A DNA stretch of 64,000 nucleotides from assembly GCA_029945445.1 (NCBI GenBank), contig JAQSCO010000015.1, positions 82,066 through 146,065 on the forward strand. The letters are read 5' to 3'. Numbering within the stretch: position 1 is the stretch's first letter; the number at the start of each line of letters is the position of its first letter. Both the position numbers and the translations under genes were made by a program. Under the pieces are notes generated by a model that was not told where the DNA came from, made no database searches, and worked only from the letters and a program-made list of their open reading frames with translations. The DNA comes from Lacunisphaera sp. (GTDB lineage Bacteria; Verrucomicrobiota; Verrucomicrobiia; Opitutales; Opitutaceae). Below, piece after piece: positions 33,490 through 41,717 of this stretch.

Positions 33490-34287
33490 ATGCCGAAAAT
33501 GCCCGAACTCGCGCTAAGTCTGGGCCGCATCCTGCTGCTGCTCGCGGCGGCCTACGTCTTCATCGCCGTCGCCGCGCACTTCCTGTCTTACGCGATGATC
33601 TTTCCGCGGCCGCCCGTGAAATACGAGCGGACGTCCGACTACATCCAGCTCACGACGCCCGATGGCGTGAAGCTCGCGGCGCGGCTCTGGCCGAACCCCG
33701 CGGCGAAATACACGCTGCTCTACCTGCACGGCAACTACGAGGACCTCGGCAGCCTGAACGAATACCTGCCGCAGTTTGTGGCAGCGGGTTATGCGGTCTT
33801 CGCCTTCGACTACCGGCGCTACGGCCACAGCGAGGGCCGGCCGACCGAGGCCAACGCCTGCGCCGATGCGGCGCTGGCCTATGATTACCTGCGCACCAAG
33901 CTCGGCGTGCCGGCCGACCGCGTCATCATCTTCGGCTATTCGCTCGGTGCCGGTCCGGGCGTCGAGCTGGCGCTGCACCAGCGGGCGGCCGGTCTGGTCG
34001 TGCAGGGGGCGTTCGTCAGCGCCTACCGCGTGATGACCAAATATCCGCTCTTGCCCGGCGACAAATTCCAGAACCTCGCAAAGGTGCCGCAGCTCAAGCT
34101 GCCGGTGTTCGTCATCCACGGCACGGCGGACAACACCGTTCCGTTCTGGCACGGGGAAAAACTTTACGACGCCATCAAGGCCCCCAAGGCAAAGCTCTTT
34201 GTCGAGGGCGGGCCGCACGCCGGCCTCGGCGACTTCACGGGGCCGCGCTACTGGGTGGAGTTCCGGAAGTTCACGGACTCGCTGTAG
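33490..34287 (+). CDS. Membrane-anchored alpha/beta hydrolase
   Basis: A 265-aa protein with one N-terminal membrane helix and then an alpha/beta-hydrolase fold. LLYLHGNYEDLG is the oxyanion strand, FDYRRYGHSEG follows, and the nucleophile elbow is FGYSLGAGPG. The catalytic Asp and His are near HGTADNTVPF and GGPHAGLGDF. Similar proteins include BEM46/ABHD13-like esterases; substrate unknown. I chose ATG 33490, which abuts a 26-bp intergenic repeat. The stop TAG lies within the GTAG of a REP-like repeat. Confidence 0.85.
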   Translation: MPKMPELALSLGRILLLLAAAYVFIAVAAHFLSYAMIFPRPPVKYERTSDYIQLTTPDGVKLAARLWPNPAAKYTLLYLHGNYEDLGSLNEYLPQFVAAGYAVFAFDYRRYGHSEGRPTEANACADAALAYDYLRTKLGVPADRVIIFGYSLGAGPGVELALHQRAAGLVVQGAFVSAYRVMTKYPLLPGDKFQNLAKVPQLKLPVFVIHGTADNTVPFWHGEKLYDAIKAPKAKLFVEGGPHAGLGDFTGPRYWVEFRKFTDSL

Positions 34288-34350
34288 GGCGGCGGTCGCC
34301 GCTGTTCCTATCGGCGATCGGCGTCGGTGCGGAAACCGACGCCCACCCAC
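34284..34350. repeat. REP-like doublet, GTAGGGCGGCG class (copy 1)
   Basis: It starts GTAG at 34284, overlapping the upstream stop codon. The first hairpin is GCGGCG-GT-CGCCGC. The second has a 9-bp stem (34320-34328 with 34335-34343) whose loop reads TTCCGC on the reverse strand, followed by a CCAC complement of GTGG. It is of the same class as 40302-40356, and lies between convergent genes. Confidence 0.8.
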
Positions 34351-35684
34351 TACTTCGTCTCGTGCACCAGCGGCTGCGTCCAGGCGCACTCCGATTCGTC
34401 GGCGACGCTGGCGTTGGGTTTGGCCTTCGAAGAAATGATCTTCGCGCGCACATAGAGTTCGTCACCCTGCAGGGTGTAGGTGGCCTTGGGGCCTTTGACT
34501 TCGGCGAGGACGGCGCCGACGTCCTTGCTGTAGCGGCGATGCGGCAGGCCTTTGCCCGGGGCGTTTCCCTCCGCCGACGCGGGGATGAGCTGGCTGGCGG
34601 GATCGTAGCCGCGGCGCGTGCCGATGAACTGCGTCGTGTAGGTCACGCCGGGCTCGGTTTGAATTTCCAGCGCGAGGGTTTTGCCCGAACGGGTGACGTC
34701 GACGAGCGTCACGCCGGAACTGGCGTAGAAATCGCCGGCTTCCATCGCGCGGATGAGCGACTCAGGGGTGAGGTGCTGCGCGCGGACCATGATCCAGCCG
34801 CGGAACGGGTTGCTCTTGCCGAGGATGAACTGGTAGTGGTCGTGCGCGTCATCGGTGGCGATGCCATACATGGCCTCGAGCTTCAGCTCGGCGAGGCGCC
34901 GCGTGAGGATCACGTCCCAGATTTCATCGGTGCTGAGGTGCGTCTGATTGCCGCCATTGTGCACGCCCGGGTGGCCGTTGTAGACCTCGAAGAATCTCTC
35001 GCCGGGCACCTGCATCAATTCCTCGGCCGTCACGCCCCAGAGGTAGTTGGGATGGTTGAGGTGGACGATCATCGGCTGTCCGGTCTGCGCGCGCTGCGCG
35101 AGCACGTCGTCGACGGCGTGCTGCATGATTGCGAGCGCGTTGTCGGCGGCGATCGGCGCGACCCGGGTGACGGGGTTCGTGTGGTTCAGGTGCACGGGAC
35201 CGCTGCGCTCGGGTTCGGTGGCGGTCGGCGGCCGGTGCCAGTTGGCTGTGATCTCCGAGGCCGGGATCAGGAGAAACCGGCCGGGCTCCTCGAGCAGGGT
35301 GCGATACTCGGCCAGCGGCTTGAGGCGGACTTTCATTTTTCCGGCGGCCTCGCGCTGCTCGACCCAGGCCGTCCCAAAGCGGGCGAGGTATTTTTCCAGC
35401 ACGGCGCCGCCACCCAGCTGCACGACCTCGCCGTTCACGACGGCCGGCGCCTTCAGTTCGAGCCAGCGCGTGCCCTCGGCGAGCACGTTGTGGTCGGAGA
35501 TGGCGAGGAAGTGATAGCCGGCCTGCTTGTAGCGGTCGGCGATCATCTCGGGATAGTCGTTGCCGTCGCTCCAGAGCGAATGCGTGTGCAGGTTGCCCTT
35601 GAACCAGCGCGGGGCGGCGGGTTCGGCGGCGTGGAGCAGCGTGCCGGCGGCGAGGATGGCCGCGAAGACCACGGGCATTTTCAT
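34350..35684 (-). CDS. Secreted PHP/CehA-type metal-dependent hydrolase
   Basis: A 444-aa protein with a signal peptide (residues 1-20, LLHAA) and an N-terminal PHP-like metal centre: H33 and H35 in GNLHTHSLWSDGND, then D64-H65 in FLAISDHN. Further histidines appear in LNHTNPV and LNHPNYLWGV. CehA/McbA relatives hydrolyse phosphodiester or ester substrates, but the substrate here cannot be told. It is the last gene of the reverse-strand run tdh, kbl, cdd, with 25 bp from cdd. Confidence 0.8.
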   Translation of the reverse strand: MKMPVVFAAILAAGTLLHAAEPAAPRWFKGNLHTHSLWSDGNDYPEMIADRYKQAGYHFLAISDHNVLAEGTRWLELKAPAVVNGEVVQLGGGAVLEKYLARFGTAWVEQREAAGKMKVRLKPLAEYRTLLEEPGRFLLIPASEITANWHRPPTATEPERSGPVHLNHTNPVTRVAPIAADNALAIMQHAVDDVLAQRAQTGQPMIVHLNHPNYLWGVTAEELMQVPGERFFEVYNGHPGVHNGGNQTHLSTDEIWDVILTRRLAELKLEAMYGIATDDAHDHYQFILGKSNPFRGWIMVRAQHLTPESLIRAMEAGDFYASSGVTLVDVTRSGKTLALEIQTEPGVTYTTQFIGTRRGYDPASQLIPASAEGNAPGKGLPHRRYSKDVGAVLAEVKGPKATYTLQGDELYVRAKIISSKAKPNASVADESECAWTQPLVHETK

Positions 35685-35709
35685 GGGGAAAGAAACCGGG
35701 CGACCGCGG

Positions 35710-36120
35710 TCAGGCCAGGTCGGCGGGTCCGAACGCCCCGGGCAGCAGTTCGTGGGTGCTGGAGGAAATGTGCCCGCGGCCGCGGCAGACCGAGATGATG
35801 CGGGCATTGGGACCGAATTCGTTGATGACCTGCCGGCACGCTCCGCAGGGGGCCGTGGGCATGTCGGTCGGCGTGTAGACGACCACGCACTGGAGCTTGA
35901 GCTTCCGCTCGCCTGCGGCCACGGCGTTGAAGATGGCGGTGCGCTCGGCGCAGTTGGTCAGGCCGTAGGAGGCGTTCTCGACGTTGCAGCCGGCGTAGAT
36001 TTTGCCGGACGCCGTAAGCACGGCGGCGCCGACGTGGAACTTGGAGTAGGGGGCGTAGGCGCGGGCGGCGGCGGTCTTTGCGGCGGCCTTCAGCTTCCGG
36101 AGTTGGGCGGGCGTGGGCAT
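35710..36120 (-). CDS. cdd: Cytidine deaminase
   Basis: A 136-aa zinc enzyme converting cytidine and deoxycytidine to the uridine form in pyrimidine salvage. The catalytic block is GCNVENASYGLTNCAERTA, with zinc ligand C57 and catalytic E59. The second zinc-ligand pair PCGACRQ supplies C92 and C95. The short single-domain tetrameric type is indicated by the length. Its ATG overlaps the kbl stop by one base (TGATG), so the two are translationally coupled. Confidence 0.95.
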   Translation of the reverse strand: MPTPAQLRKLKAAAKTAAARAYAPYSKFHVGAAVLTASGKIYAGCNVENASYGLTNCAERTAIFNAVAAGERKLKLQCVVVYTPTDMPTAPCGACRQVINEFGPNARIISVCRGRGHISSSTHELLPGAFGPADLA

Positions 36121-37310
36121 CAGAAACCGAATTCCTGCTTCACTTCGGCGAATTTCTCAATCGCAAAGGCCAGGTCCTCGCGGCTGTGCGCGGCGGACAC
36201 CTGCGTGCGGATGCGCGCCTGGCCCTGCGGCACGACGGGAAAAAAGAAGCCGATGGCGTAGAGGCCCTTTTCCAGCAGGCGGGCGGAGACTTTCTGCGCG
36301 AGCGCGGCGTCACCGAGCATGATCGGGACGATGGGATGCGTGCCGGGCTTGATCGTGAGGCCGGCCTTGGTCAGGCCGGCGCGGTAGAACCGGGTGTTCT
36401 CGTGCAGTTTGTCGCGCAGCGCCGTCGAGCCGGTGAGCATCTCCAGGCACTTGATCGATGCGGCGGCGATGGACGGCGGGATGGTGTTGGAGAAAAGATA
36501 GGGGCGGGAACGCTGGCGCAGCAGGTCGATGATCTCCTTGCGACCGGAGGTGTAGCCGCCGTTGGAGCCGCCTAGGGCCTTGCCGAGCGTGCCGGTGAAG
36601 ACGTCGACGCGGCCCATGACGCCGCAATGCTCGTGCGAGCCGCGGCCGGTCTTCCCCATGAAGCCGACGGCGTGGCTGTCATCCACCATCACGAGGGCCT
36701 GGTATTTGTCCGCGAGGTCGCAGATGCCCTGCAGGTTGGCGACGGTGCCGTCCATGGAGAACACGCCGTCGGTCGCGATCAGCTTGAAGCGGGCGTTCGC
36801 GGCGTCGGCCTCCTTCAGGCGCCCCTCGAGATCCTCGAGGTTGTTGTTCTTGTAACGGTAGCGCTGCGCCTTGCAGAGGCGGACGCCGTCGATGATCGAC
36901 GCGTGGTTCAACTCGTCCGAGATGACCGCGTCCTCCGCGCCGAGCAGCGTTTCGAACAGCCCGCCGTTGGCGTCGAAGCAGGAGGAGTAGAGGATGGCAT
37001 CGTCCGTGCCGAGAAATTTGGCGATGGCGGCCTCGAGGTCCTTGTGGATCTGCTGCGTGCCGCAGATGAAGCGCACCGAGGCGAGGCCGTAGCCCCAGCG
37101 GTCGAGCGACGCGTGCGCGGCGGCGATCAGCTCGGGATTGTCGGCGAGGCCGAGGTAGTTGTTGGCGCAGAGGTTCAGGACCTTTTGCCCCGAGGCCACG
37201 GCGATGTGCGCGGTCTGGTGCGTGGTGATGACGCGCTCGCGCTTGTAGAGCCCGGCGGCCTCGATCTCGCCGAGAGTTTTCTTCAGGTGGTCGGAGTAGG
37301 CGGAATTCAT
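36120..37310 (-). CDS. kbl: 2-amino-3-ketobutyrate CoA ligase (glycine C-acetyltransferase)
   Basis: A 396-aa PLP enzyme of the alpha-oxoamine synthase family. It cleaves 2-amino-3-ketobutyrate with CoA to glycine and acetyl-CoA. The PLP lysine is in [16 protein letters not shown]. Other conserved blocks are [15 protein letters not shown] and [15 protein letters not shown]. The start at ATG 37310 matches family length. tdh lies just upstream on the same strand, and together they form the threonine-to-glycine pathway. A REP-like repeat occupies the gap between tdh and kbl. Confidence 0.95.
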   Translation of the reverse strand: MNSAYSDHLKKTLGEIEAAGLYKRERVITTHQTAHIAVASGQKVLNLCANNYLGLADNPELIAAAHASLDRWGYGLASVRFICGTQQIHKDLEAAIAKFLGTDDAILYSSCFDANGGLFETLLGAEDAVISDELNHASIIDGVRLCKAQRYRYKNNNLEDLEGRLKEADAANARFKLIATDGVFSMDGTVANLQGICDLADKYQALVMVDDSHAVGFMGKTGRGSHEHCGVMGRVDVFTGTLGKALGGSNGGYTSGRKEIIDLLRQRSRPYLFSNTIPPSIAAASIKCLEMLTGSTALRDKLHENTRFYRAGLTKAGLTIKPGTHPIVPIMLGDAALAQKVSARLLEKGLYAIGFFFPVVPQGQARIRTQVSAAHSREDLAFAIEKFAEVKQEFGF

Positions 37311-37323
37311 TGGCAGGAGGTTG

Positions 37324-37375
37324 GTGGAGGGCCCACGTCCCCGTGGGCCGCGGCCCAGCGGGAGCTGGGCCATCC
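37324..37375. repeat. REP-like doublet, TCCC-loop class (copy B)
   Basis: A 52-bp relative of 23502-23553. The first hairpin is GGCCCACG-TCCC-CGTGGGCC. The second is a perfect 8-bp stem GGCCCAGC-GGGA-GCTGGGCC. It sits between tdh and kbl within an operon. Confidence 0.9.
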
Positions 37376-37389
37376 ATGTTGAGTTTTAT

Positions 37390-38430
37390 TCAAGCCCAGT
37401 TGAGTACAATCTTGCCGGACTTGCCCGCGCCCATGAGCTCGAAGCCCTCCTGGAATTGGGCGACGGGCAGGCGGTGGGTGATGACCGGGGTGATGTCCAT
37501 GCCGCCCTGGACGAGCGCGGTCATCTTATACCACGTCTCGAACATCTCGCGGCCGTAAATGCCCTTCAGGTGAAGCATCTTGAAGACGATCTTGTTCCAG
37601 TCGACGGTCGCCTCGCCGGGGTGCACGCCGAGCAGCGCGATGCGGCCGCCCATGATCATGTTGTCGATCATCTGGTTCAGCGCGAGGGAGCTGCCGGACA
37701 TCTCCAACCCGATGTCGAAGCCCTCCGTCATGCCGAGTTCCTTGTGCCAGACGTCGGAGAGGTTTTCCTTGGCGACGTTCACGGCGCGGATCGGGCCGAG
37801 TTTCTTGGCGAGTTCGAGCCGGCCGTCGTTGATGTCGGTGATGACGATATGGCGGGCGCCGGCGTGCTGCGCGACCGCGATGGCCATGCAGCCGATCGGG
37901 CCGGCGCCGGTGATGAGCACGTCCTCGCCGACCATGTCGTAGGAAAGGGTGGTGTGCACGGCGTTGCCGAGCGGGTCGAAGCACGAGACAACGTCGAGGT
38001 CCATGCCGGCGGGCACCTTCCAGACATTGCTCGCGGGAATGGAAACGTAGTCGGCGAAAGCCCCGTCGCGGTTCACGCCGACGCCGATGGTATTGGGGCA
38101 GAGGTGGCGGCGGCCGGCGAGGCAGTTGCGGCAATGCCCGCAGACGATGTGCCCCTCGCCGGTCACGATCTGGCCCTTGGTGAAGCCGGTCACGCCGTGG
38201 CCCACGTCCTCCACGGTGCCCACGTATTCGTGGCCGATGACGAGTGGCGGCTTGATCGTGCGGGCGGCCCACTTGTCCCACTTGTTGATGTGCACGTCGG
38301 TGCCGCAGATGGAGGTCTTCTTGATCTTGATCAGCACATCGTTGACGCCCGGCACGGGCACGGGCACCTCGGTCATGATCAGGCCGGGGCCGGCGGAGGG
38401 CTTCACAATGGCGCGCATTTTGATGGGCAT
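37390..38430 (-). CDS. tdh: L-threonine 3-dehydrogenase
   Basis: A 346-aa zinc-dependent medium-chain dehydrogenase oxidising threonine to 2-amino-3-ketobutyrate with NAD+. The catalytic zinc ligand and site are in [16 protein letters not shown] and the GHEYVG motif. A structural-zinc cysteine cluster is [15 protein letters not shown]. The Rossmann motif is [16 protein letters not shown]. The start is ATG 38430; ATG 38418 is possible. kbl is next, completing the pathway. A 16-bp-spacer promoter candidate lies upstream at 38456-38483. Confidence 0.95.
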   Translation of the reverse strand: MPIKMRAIVKPSAGPGLIMTEVPVPVPGVNDVLIKIKKTSICGTDVHINKWDKWAARTIKPPLVIGHEYVGTVEDVGHGVTGFTKGQIVTGEGHIVCGHCRNCLAGRRHLCPNTIGVGVNRDGAFADYVSIPASNVWKVPAGMDLDVVSCFDPLGNAVHTTLSYDMVGEDVLITGAGPIGCMAIAVAQHAGARHIVITDINDGRLELAKKLGPIRAVNVAKENLSDVWHKELGMTEGFDIGLEMSGSSLALNQMIDNMIMGGRIALLGVHPGEATVDWNKIVFKMLHLKGIYGREMFETWYKMTALVQGGMDITPVITHRLPVAQFQEGFELMGAGKSGKIVLNWA

Positions 38431-38455
38431 GGGGAGGAGGGAATTGGCTGCCGTC

Positions 38456-38483
38456 AACCTAGGTGCCCTGTCCGCCGACACAA
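38456..38483 (-). promoter_or_regulatory. Candidate tdh promoter TTGTGT-N16-TAGGTT
   Basis: TTGTGT (38483-38478) and TAGGTT (38461-38456) on the reverse strand are 16 bp apart. The -10 sequence TAGGTT is identical to that at 29909 and 17831. The leader would be about 20 nt. Confidence 0.6.
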
Positions 38484-38525
38484 CCGCGAAGGCATACGCC
38501 GTTCAGATTAATCGGGCTGACTCAA

Positions 38526-38590
38526 GTGGAGGCGGGGCCATCCGCCTCGCGCGGCACCGGCCGCGCCGGCCGCCAAACTGCGGGACGGCC
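38526..38590. repeat. REP-like doublet upstream of tdh
   Basis: It starts GTGG at 38526. The first hairpin is GAGGCGG-ggccat-CCGCCTC (38529-38548). The second is GCGCGGC-ACCG-GCCGCGC. It fills part of the gap between tdh and the MgtE-like gene stop. Confidence 0.65.
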
Positions 38591-38608
38591 AGGCGCGCCA
38601 CCGAAAAC

Positions 38609-39625
38609 TCAGCCCAGCCAGATCGACGCCAGCCCGAGGAAGAGCCCCATGCTCGCCACGTCGGTCGCGGTCGTCAGGAAGATGCTCGAGGCCGTCGCCG
38701 GGTCGAAGCCCAGTTTTTTCAGGGTCACGGGGACCAGCACGCCCGAGAGGCCGCTGAGAAAGCAAGCGCCGGTCATGGCGAGCAGGACAATGGCGCCGAG
38801 CTTGAGCGGGGATTGGGCGGTGTGCTTGAGCGTGGCGTAGACATACATGCCCGCGCCGGCGGTCAGGCCGACGAGCGCGCCATTGGCCAGCCCGAGCATG
38901 CCCTCCTTGAACACATGGCCGCGGGCCTCGCCGGGCTTGAGTTCGCCGAGCGTCATGCCGCGCAACGCCACCGCCAGCGCCTGGCAGCCCGTGTTGCCCG
39001 ACTGGCCCGCGAGCACGGGGAGGAACACCGCCAGCACGACGATCCGCTCGATGGTGCCTTCAAAGAAACCGACCACGCCGGCGGCCAGGAAGGCCGTGAG
39101 CAGGTTGAACTGCAGCCAGGGATGCCGGAAGAACAGGCTGCGCCTGAACGGGGTCACGATCCGCTCCTCCTTTTCGACGCCCACCATGGAGCCCGGCTGC
39201 GCGCTGATCTCGATGGCCTGCTCCTCGAAGATCCGCGAGCCGCGCACGATGCCGACCAGCACGCCGCCCCGGTCGCAGACCGGGTAGGAAGGGTAGTGCT
39301 TGTTCACCGTCAGTCGCATGGCCTCCTTCATGACCATCTCGGGCTGGAGCGCGAAGGGCTGGCGCAGCATGAAATTGTCGAGCTGCTCTTCCTTCCCGTG
39401 CAGCAGCAGGTCGCGCATGGTGATCACCCCGAGCAGCACGCCCTGGCTGTCGGTGACATAGCCGTAGGTGAAATGGCGCGAATTGGACAGCTCGCGCACC
39501 AGTTCGGTGGCCACGGCGACGGTCAGGTGCGGTGGGAAAACCGCGATGGGATGCTCCATCAATCGGCCGACACTTTCCCTATCGTAGGCTTCCGCGGCGG
39601 CAAACGGGGCTGCGCTGGTAGGCAT
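38609..39625 (-). CDS. MgtE-like magnesium transporter lacking the N-terminal domain
   Basis: A 338-aa protein. Residues about 20-140 hold a CBS pair (HFTYGYVTDSQGVLLGVIT and SYPVCDRGGVLVGIV). A linker helix follows and then an MgtE membrane domain with five helices (about 190-338), including the motif GQSGNTGCQALAVALRG and a final FLTTATDVASMG with a likely pore aspartate. The usual N-terminal superhelical domain of MgtE is missing, so gating by cytosolic Mg2+ may differ. I used ATG 39625. alkA follows downstream of the mgtE start in the opposite sense of transcription order, with a 35-bp gap. Confidence 0.82.
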   Translation of the reverse strand: MPTSAAPFAAAEAYDRESVGRLMEHPIAVFPPHLTVAVATELVRELSNSRHFTYGYVTDSQGVLLGVITMRDLLLHGKEEQLDNFMLRQPFALQPEMVMKEAMRLTVNKHYPSYPVCDRGGVLVGIVRGSRIFEEQAIEISAQPGSMVGVEKEERIVTPFRRSLFFRHPWLQFNLLTAFLAAGVVGFFEGTIERIVVLAVFLPVLAGQSGNTGCQALAVALRGMTLGELKPGEARGHVFKEGMLGLANGALVGLTAGAGMYVYATLKHTAQSPLKLGAIVLLAMTGACFLSGLSGVLVPVTLKKLGFDPATASSIFLTTATDVASMGLFLGLASIWLG

Positions 39626-39660
39626 GGGTGGGTCGGCTGACCGCACAGTAAGTAAGTTTT

Positions 39661-40293
39661 TCAGCCTGTGTCGAGCGAACGCCACAAATACCAGCTCGCC
39701 ACCGAGCGGTAGGGCGACCAGCGCCGCGCGTGCTTGAGGATGAGCTCGGGCTTGGGGTCCTTCCGCTTCCGGTAGAGCCGTTGGAATCCGAGCCGGATGG
39801 CGAAGTCTCCCGTTGGCAACACATCGGGCCGGCCGAGATAAAAGATGAGCAACATGTGCACGGTCCAGGGCCCGATGCCGCGCACCTCGGTCAGCCGCGC
39901 CACGAGCTCGTCGTCACCCAGCTTGGCCGCCTCGCGCAGCGTGGGCACCGTGCCCGCACGGCACTTCGCCGCGAGGTCGCGCACGGCGAGCAGCTTGTTG
40001 CGGGATAGCCCCGCGCCGCGCAATGCCGCGTCGGTGGCCTTGGTCAGTGCCTCCGGCGTCGTGCCGCCGTGCTTCGCCAGTTCGACCCGCACGCGCCCGT
40101 GGATGCTGGCGGCGGCCTTGGCGTGCAGTTGCTGGTAGACGATCGAGCGGAGCATTGCCTCAAACAGGCTGCCAGCGGTGGTGAGTTGGAGGGCGAACGG
40201 CCCGACGCGGTCGATCAAAGCCGCCAGTTCCGCATCGCCGGCCCGAAGGTGGGCGAGGGCGGCGGCGGGCTCGTATTTGAATTTCGGTTTCAT
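39661..40293 (-). CDS. DNA-3-methyladenine glycosylase (AlkA-type)
   Basis: A 210-aa HhH-GPD glycosylase. The helix-hairpin-helix is TEVRGIGPWTVHMLLIF (about 136-152), and the catalytic aspartate is D163 in PTGDFAIRLGFQ. It lacks the Ada/AraC and N-terminal AlkA domains, making it a compact alkA-like enzyme. It excises alkylated purines such as 3-methyladenine. ogt lies just upstream on the same strand, separated by a REP-like repeat, so the two form an alkylation-repair pair. Confidence 0.9.
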   Translation of the reverse strand: MKPKFKYEPAAALAHLRAGDAELAALIDRVGPFALQLTTAGSLFEAMLRSIVYQQLHAKAAASIHGRVRVELAKHGGTTPEALTKATDAALRGAGLSRNKLLAVRDLAAKCRAGTVPTLREAAKLGDDELVARLTEVRGIGPWTVHMLLIFYLGRPDVLPTGDFAIRLGFQRLYRKRKDPKPELILKHARRWSPYRSVASWYLWRSLDTG

Positions 40294-40301
40294 GCCTTAG
40301 G

Positions 40302-40356
40302 GTAGGGCGGCGAGTCCCTGCGCCGCCGCGGCGCGGAACGGAATCCGCGCCCCACC
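40302..40356. repeat. REP-like doublet, GTAGGGCGGCG class (copy 2)
   Basis: It begins GTAG at 40302. The first hairpin is GGCGGCG (40306-40312) with CGCCGCC (40321-40327). The second is GGCGCGGA (40330-40337) with TCCGCGCC (40344-40351), loop TTCCGT on the reverse strand. A CCAC complement follows. It lies between ogt and alkA, and is of the same class as 34284-34350. Confidence 0.85.
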
Positions 40357-40363
40357 TTAAAAA

Positions 40364-40888
40364 TCATTCCGACAGCAGCTCCGCGCCCTCGAGGGTGAGC
40401 AGGCGGGTCTTGGTGCGCACGCCACCGGGCGCCGAGAAGCCTGTCATCTTGTCGCCGGCCGACACCACGCGGTGGCACGGGACGATGAGCGGCCAGGGAT
40501 TGGTGGCCAGCGCCACGCCGACGGCGCGCGCGGCCTCGTGGCCCAGCGCCATGAGCTTGGCGATCTCCCCGTAGCTTTTCTTGTAGCCGGGCTTGATGGC
40601 CTGCGCCTGCAGGTAGACCGCCTGTTGGAAATCCGTGACGCGCGACCAGTCGAGCGCCGTGCCGGAGAAATCCTGCAGCTTGCCTTCCAGGTGCTGCTGC
40701 ACGCGCGCGATGACCTGCTGCACCCACCCGGGCGCCGGCTCCGTGGCGAGCAGGCTGCGGGCCTTGGTGGCGAGATGCTGTTCGTTCAGCGCGTCGGTGG
40801 TCTCGGGCAGCTGGAAGCCGGTCAGGCCGGTGTCGTTCCAGGCGATGCCGCAGGTGCCGAAGGCGGTGGGAAAAAGCACGTGGGGCAT
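40364..40888 (-). CDS. ogt: Methylated-DNA-protein-cysteine methyltransferase
   Basis: A 174-aa suicide enzyme transferring the alkyl group from O6-methylguanine to its own cysteine. The active-site motif PCHRVV gives C138. The HTH-like region with YGEIAKLMALGHEAARAVG, and NPWPLIVPCHR before it, is typical of the MGT C-terminal domain. The N-terminal half is the usual variable domain. ATG 40888 is favoured. A TTGCGG-N16-CATAGT promoter ends 7 nt before it, so the transcript would be leaderless. Confidence 0.93.
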   Translation of the reverse strand: MPHVLFPTAFGTCGIAWNDTGLTGFQLPETTDALNEQHLATKARSLLATEPAPGWVQQVIARVQQHLEGKLQDFSGTALDWSRVTDFQQAVYLQAQAIKPGYKKSYGEIAKLMALGHEAARAVGVALATNPWPLIVPCHRVVSAGDKMTGFSAPGGVRTKTRLLTLEGAELLSE

Positions 40889-40895
40889 GACGGAG

Positions 40896-40923
40896 ACTAT
40901 GGGAGCAGGAAGTATCACCGCAA
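40896..40923 (-). promoter_or_regulatory. Candidate ogt promoter TTGCGG-N16-CATAGT
   Basis: On the reverse strand TTGCGG (40923-40918) and CATAGT (40901-40896) are 16 bp apart. The -10 box ends 7 nt before the ogt ATG, indicating a leaderless mRNA. Confidence 0.55.
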
Positions 40924-41038
40924 GCAGTCACCGCCGGGCGTGGCGTGCAGGACGTCAATCAGGCGCTAAAGTCAGTAGGTGATGCATCGCGATAGCACCG
41001 CACGCATCTTCATCGTTCGCCGCGCTCGATTGGCACCC

Positions 41039-41069
41039 AGAAATGCGCTGCATGCGCCAAGAAATGCGC
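41039..41069. repeat. Direct repeat AGAAATGCGC, spaced 21 bp
   Basis: AGAAATGCGC lies at 41039-41048 and 41060-41069. The start-to-start distance is 21 bp (two helical turns), in the leader of the PEGA lipoprotein gene. It could be a regulator-binding pair. Nothing else is evident in 40924-41172. Confidence 0.4.
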
Positions 41070-41172
41070 AGCCTTGGCGTCGGGAGCGAGCTAGGCTCTG
41101 CCCAATTCAGCAGTAACGTAATGTGGTGATTATCCCCATCCGGATCTACTGCCCCGCCAATCCCTCGGCCCC

Positions 41173-41589
41173 ATGAAACTCCTGCCGCTTGCCTCCACCC
41201 TTGCCCTCTTCCTGTATGGCTGCGCCGCCGGCCCGGCCGTTCCCCAGAAAGTCCCGGCGACAACGATCAACACCATACCGCAAGGGGCGGACATTTCGGT
41301 GAACGGAAATTATATCGGGAAATCTCCGGTCGAATTCCCCATGCCCGTCCAGGTAGTCGACTACGGCGCTTACAATCGCCGTGAGACGCGGGCCGATCAG
41401 CCCATGGTCATCGAAGCCCAGATGGCCGGCTACGAAACGAAGACGATCAACTTCGGGGAGTTTCACAATCCCGAGCAGAAGGTGATCCAGCCGGTATTCA
41501 GCAGCAGTGCGGTGGTCAAGACGGCCGGCGGCTACTACACCTTCGGCTGGCAGGTGACGATGAAGCTCGCCCCCGTTGCGGCCAAGTAA
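41173..41589 (+). CDS. PEGA-domain-like lipoprotein
   Basis: A 138-aa predicted lipoprotein. The signal peptide ends in a lipobox (LFLYGC, Cys at about residue 17). The mature part has a PEGA-type beta segment TTINTIPQGADISVNGNYIG, followed by KSPVEFPM, common in envelope lipoproteins and surface-layer-linked proteins. A repetitive beta-strand character continues to the end. Function unknown. It is convergent with the S9 peptidase gene. Confidence 0.75.
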   Translation: MKLLPLASTLALFLYGCAAGPAVPQKVPATTINTIPQGADISVNGNYIGKSPVEFPMPVQVVDYGAYNRRETRADQPMVIEAQMAGYETKTINFGEFHNPEQKVIQPVFSSSAVVKTAGGYYTFGWQVTMKLAPVAAK

Positions 41590-41591
41590 GC

Positions 41592-41661
41592 CGGACTATT
41601 CCCGACAGCCGCGAGCCTGCGGTATGTGAACTGCCGCGGTCACCCGGGCGGCAATAGTCCG
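41592..41661. repeat. Structured inverted repeat between convergent genes
   Basis: CGGACTATT (41592-41600) and AATAGTCCG (41653-41661) form a 9-bp outer stem. The intervening 52 nt contain GC-rich shorter stems. It may act as a bidirectional terminator or be another REP-type element. Confidence 0.5.
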
Positions 41662-41717
41662 TTGACCAGCAGAAGGCGTGGGCGGATTGCGCGGCGCAGC
41701 CATGCCGCTGAGGTCAT

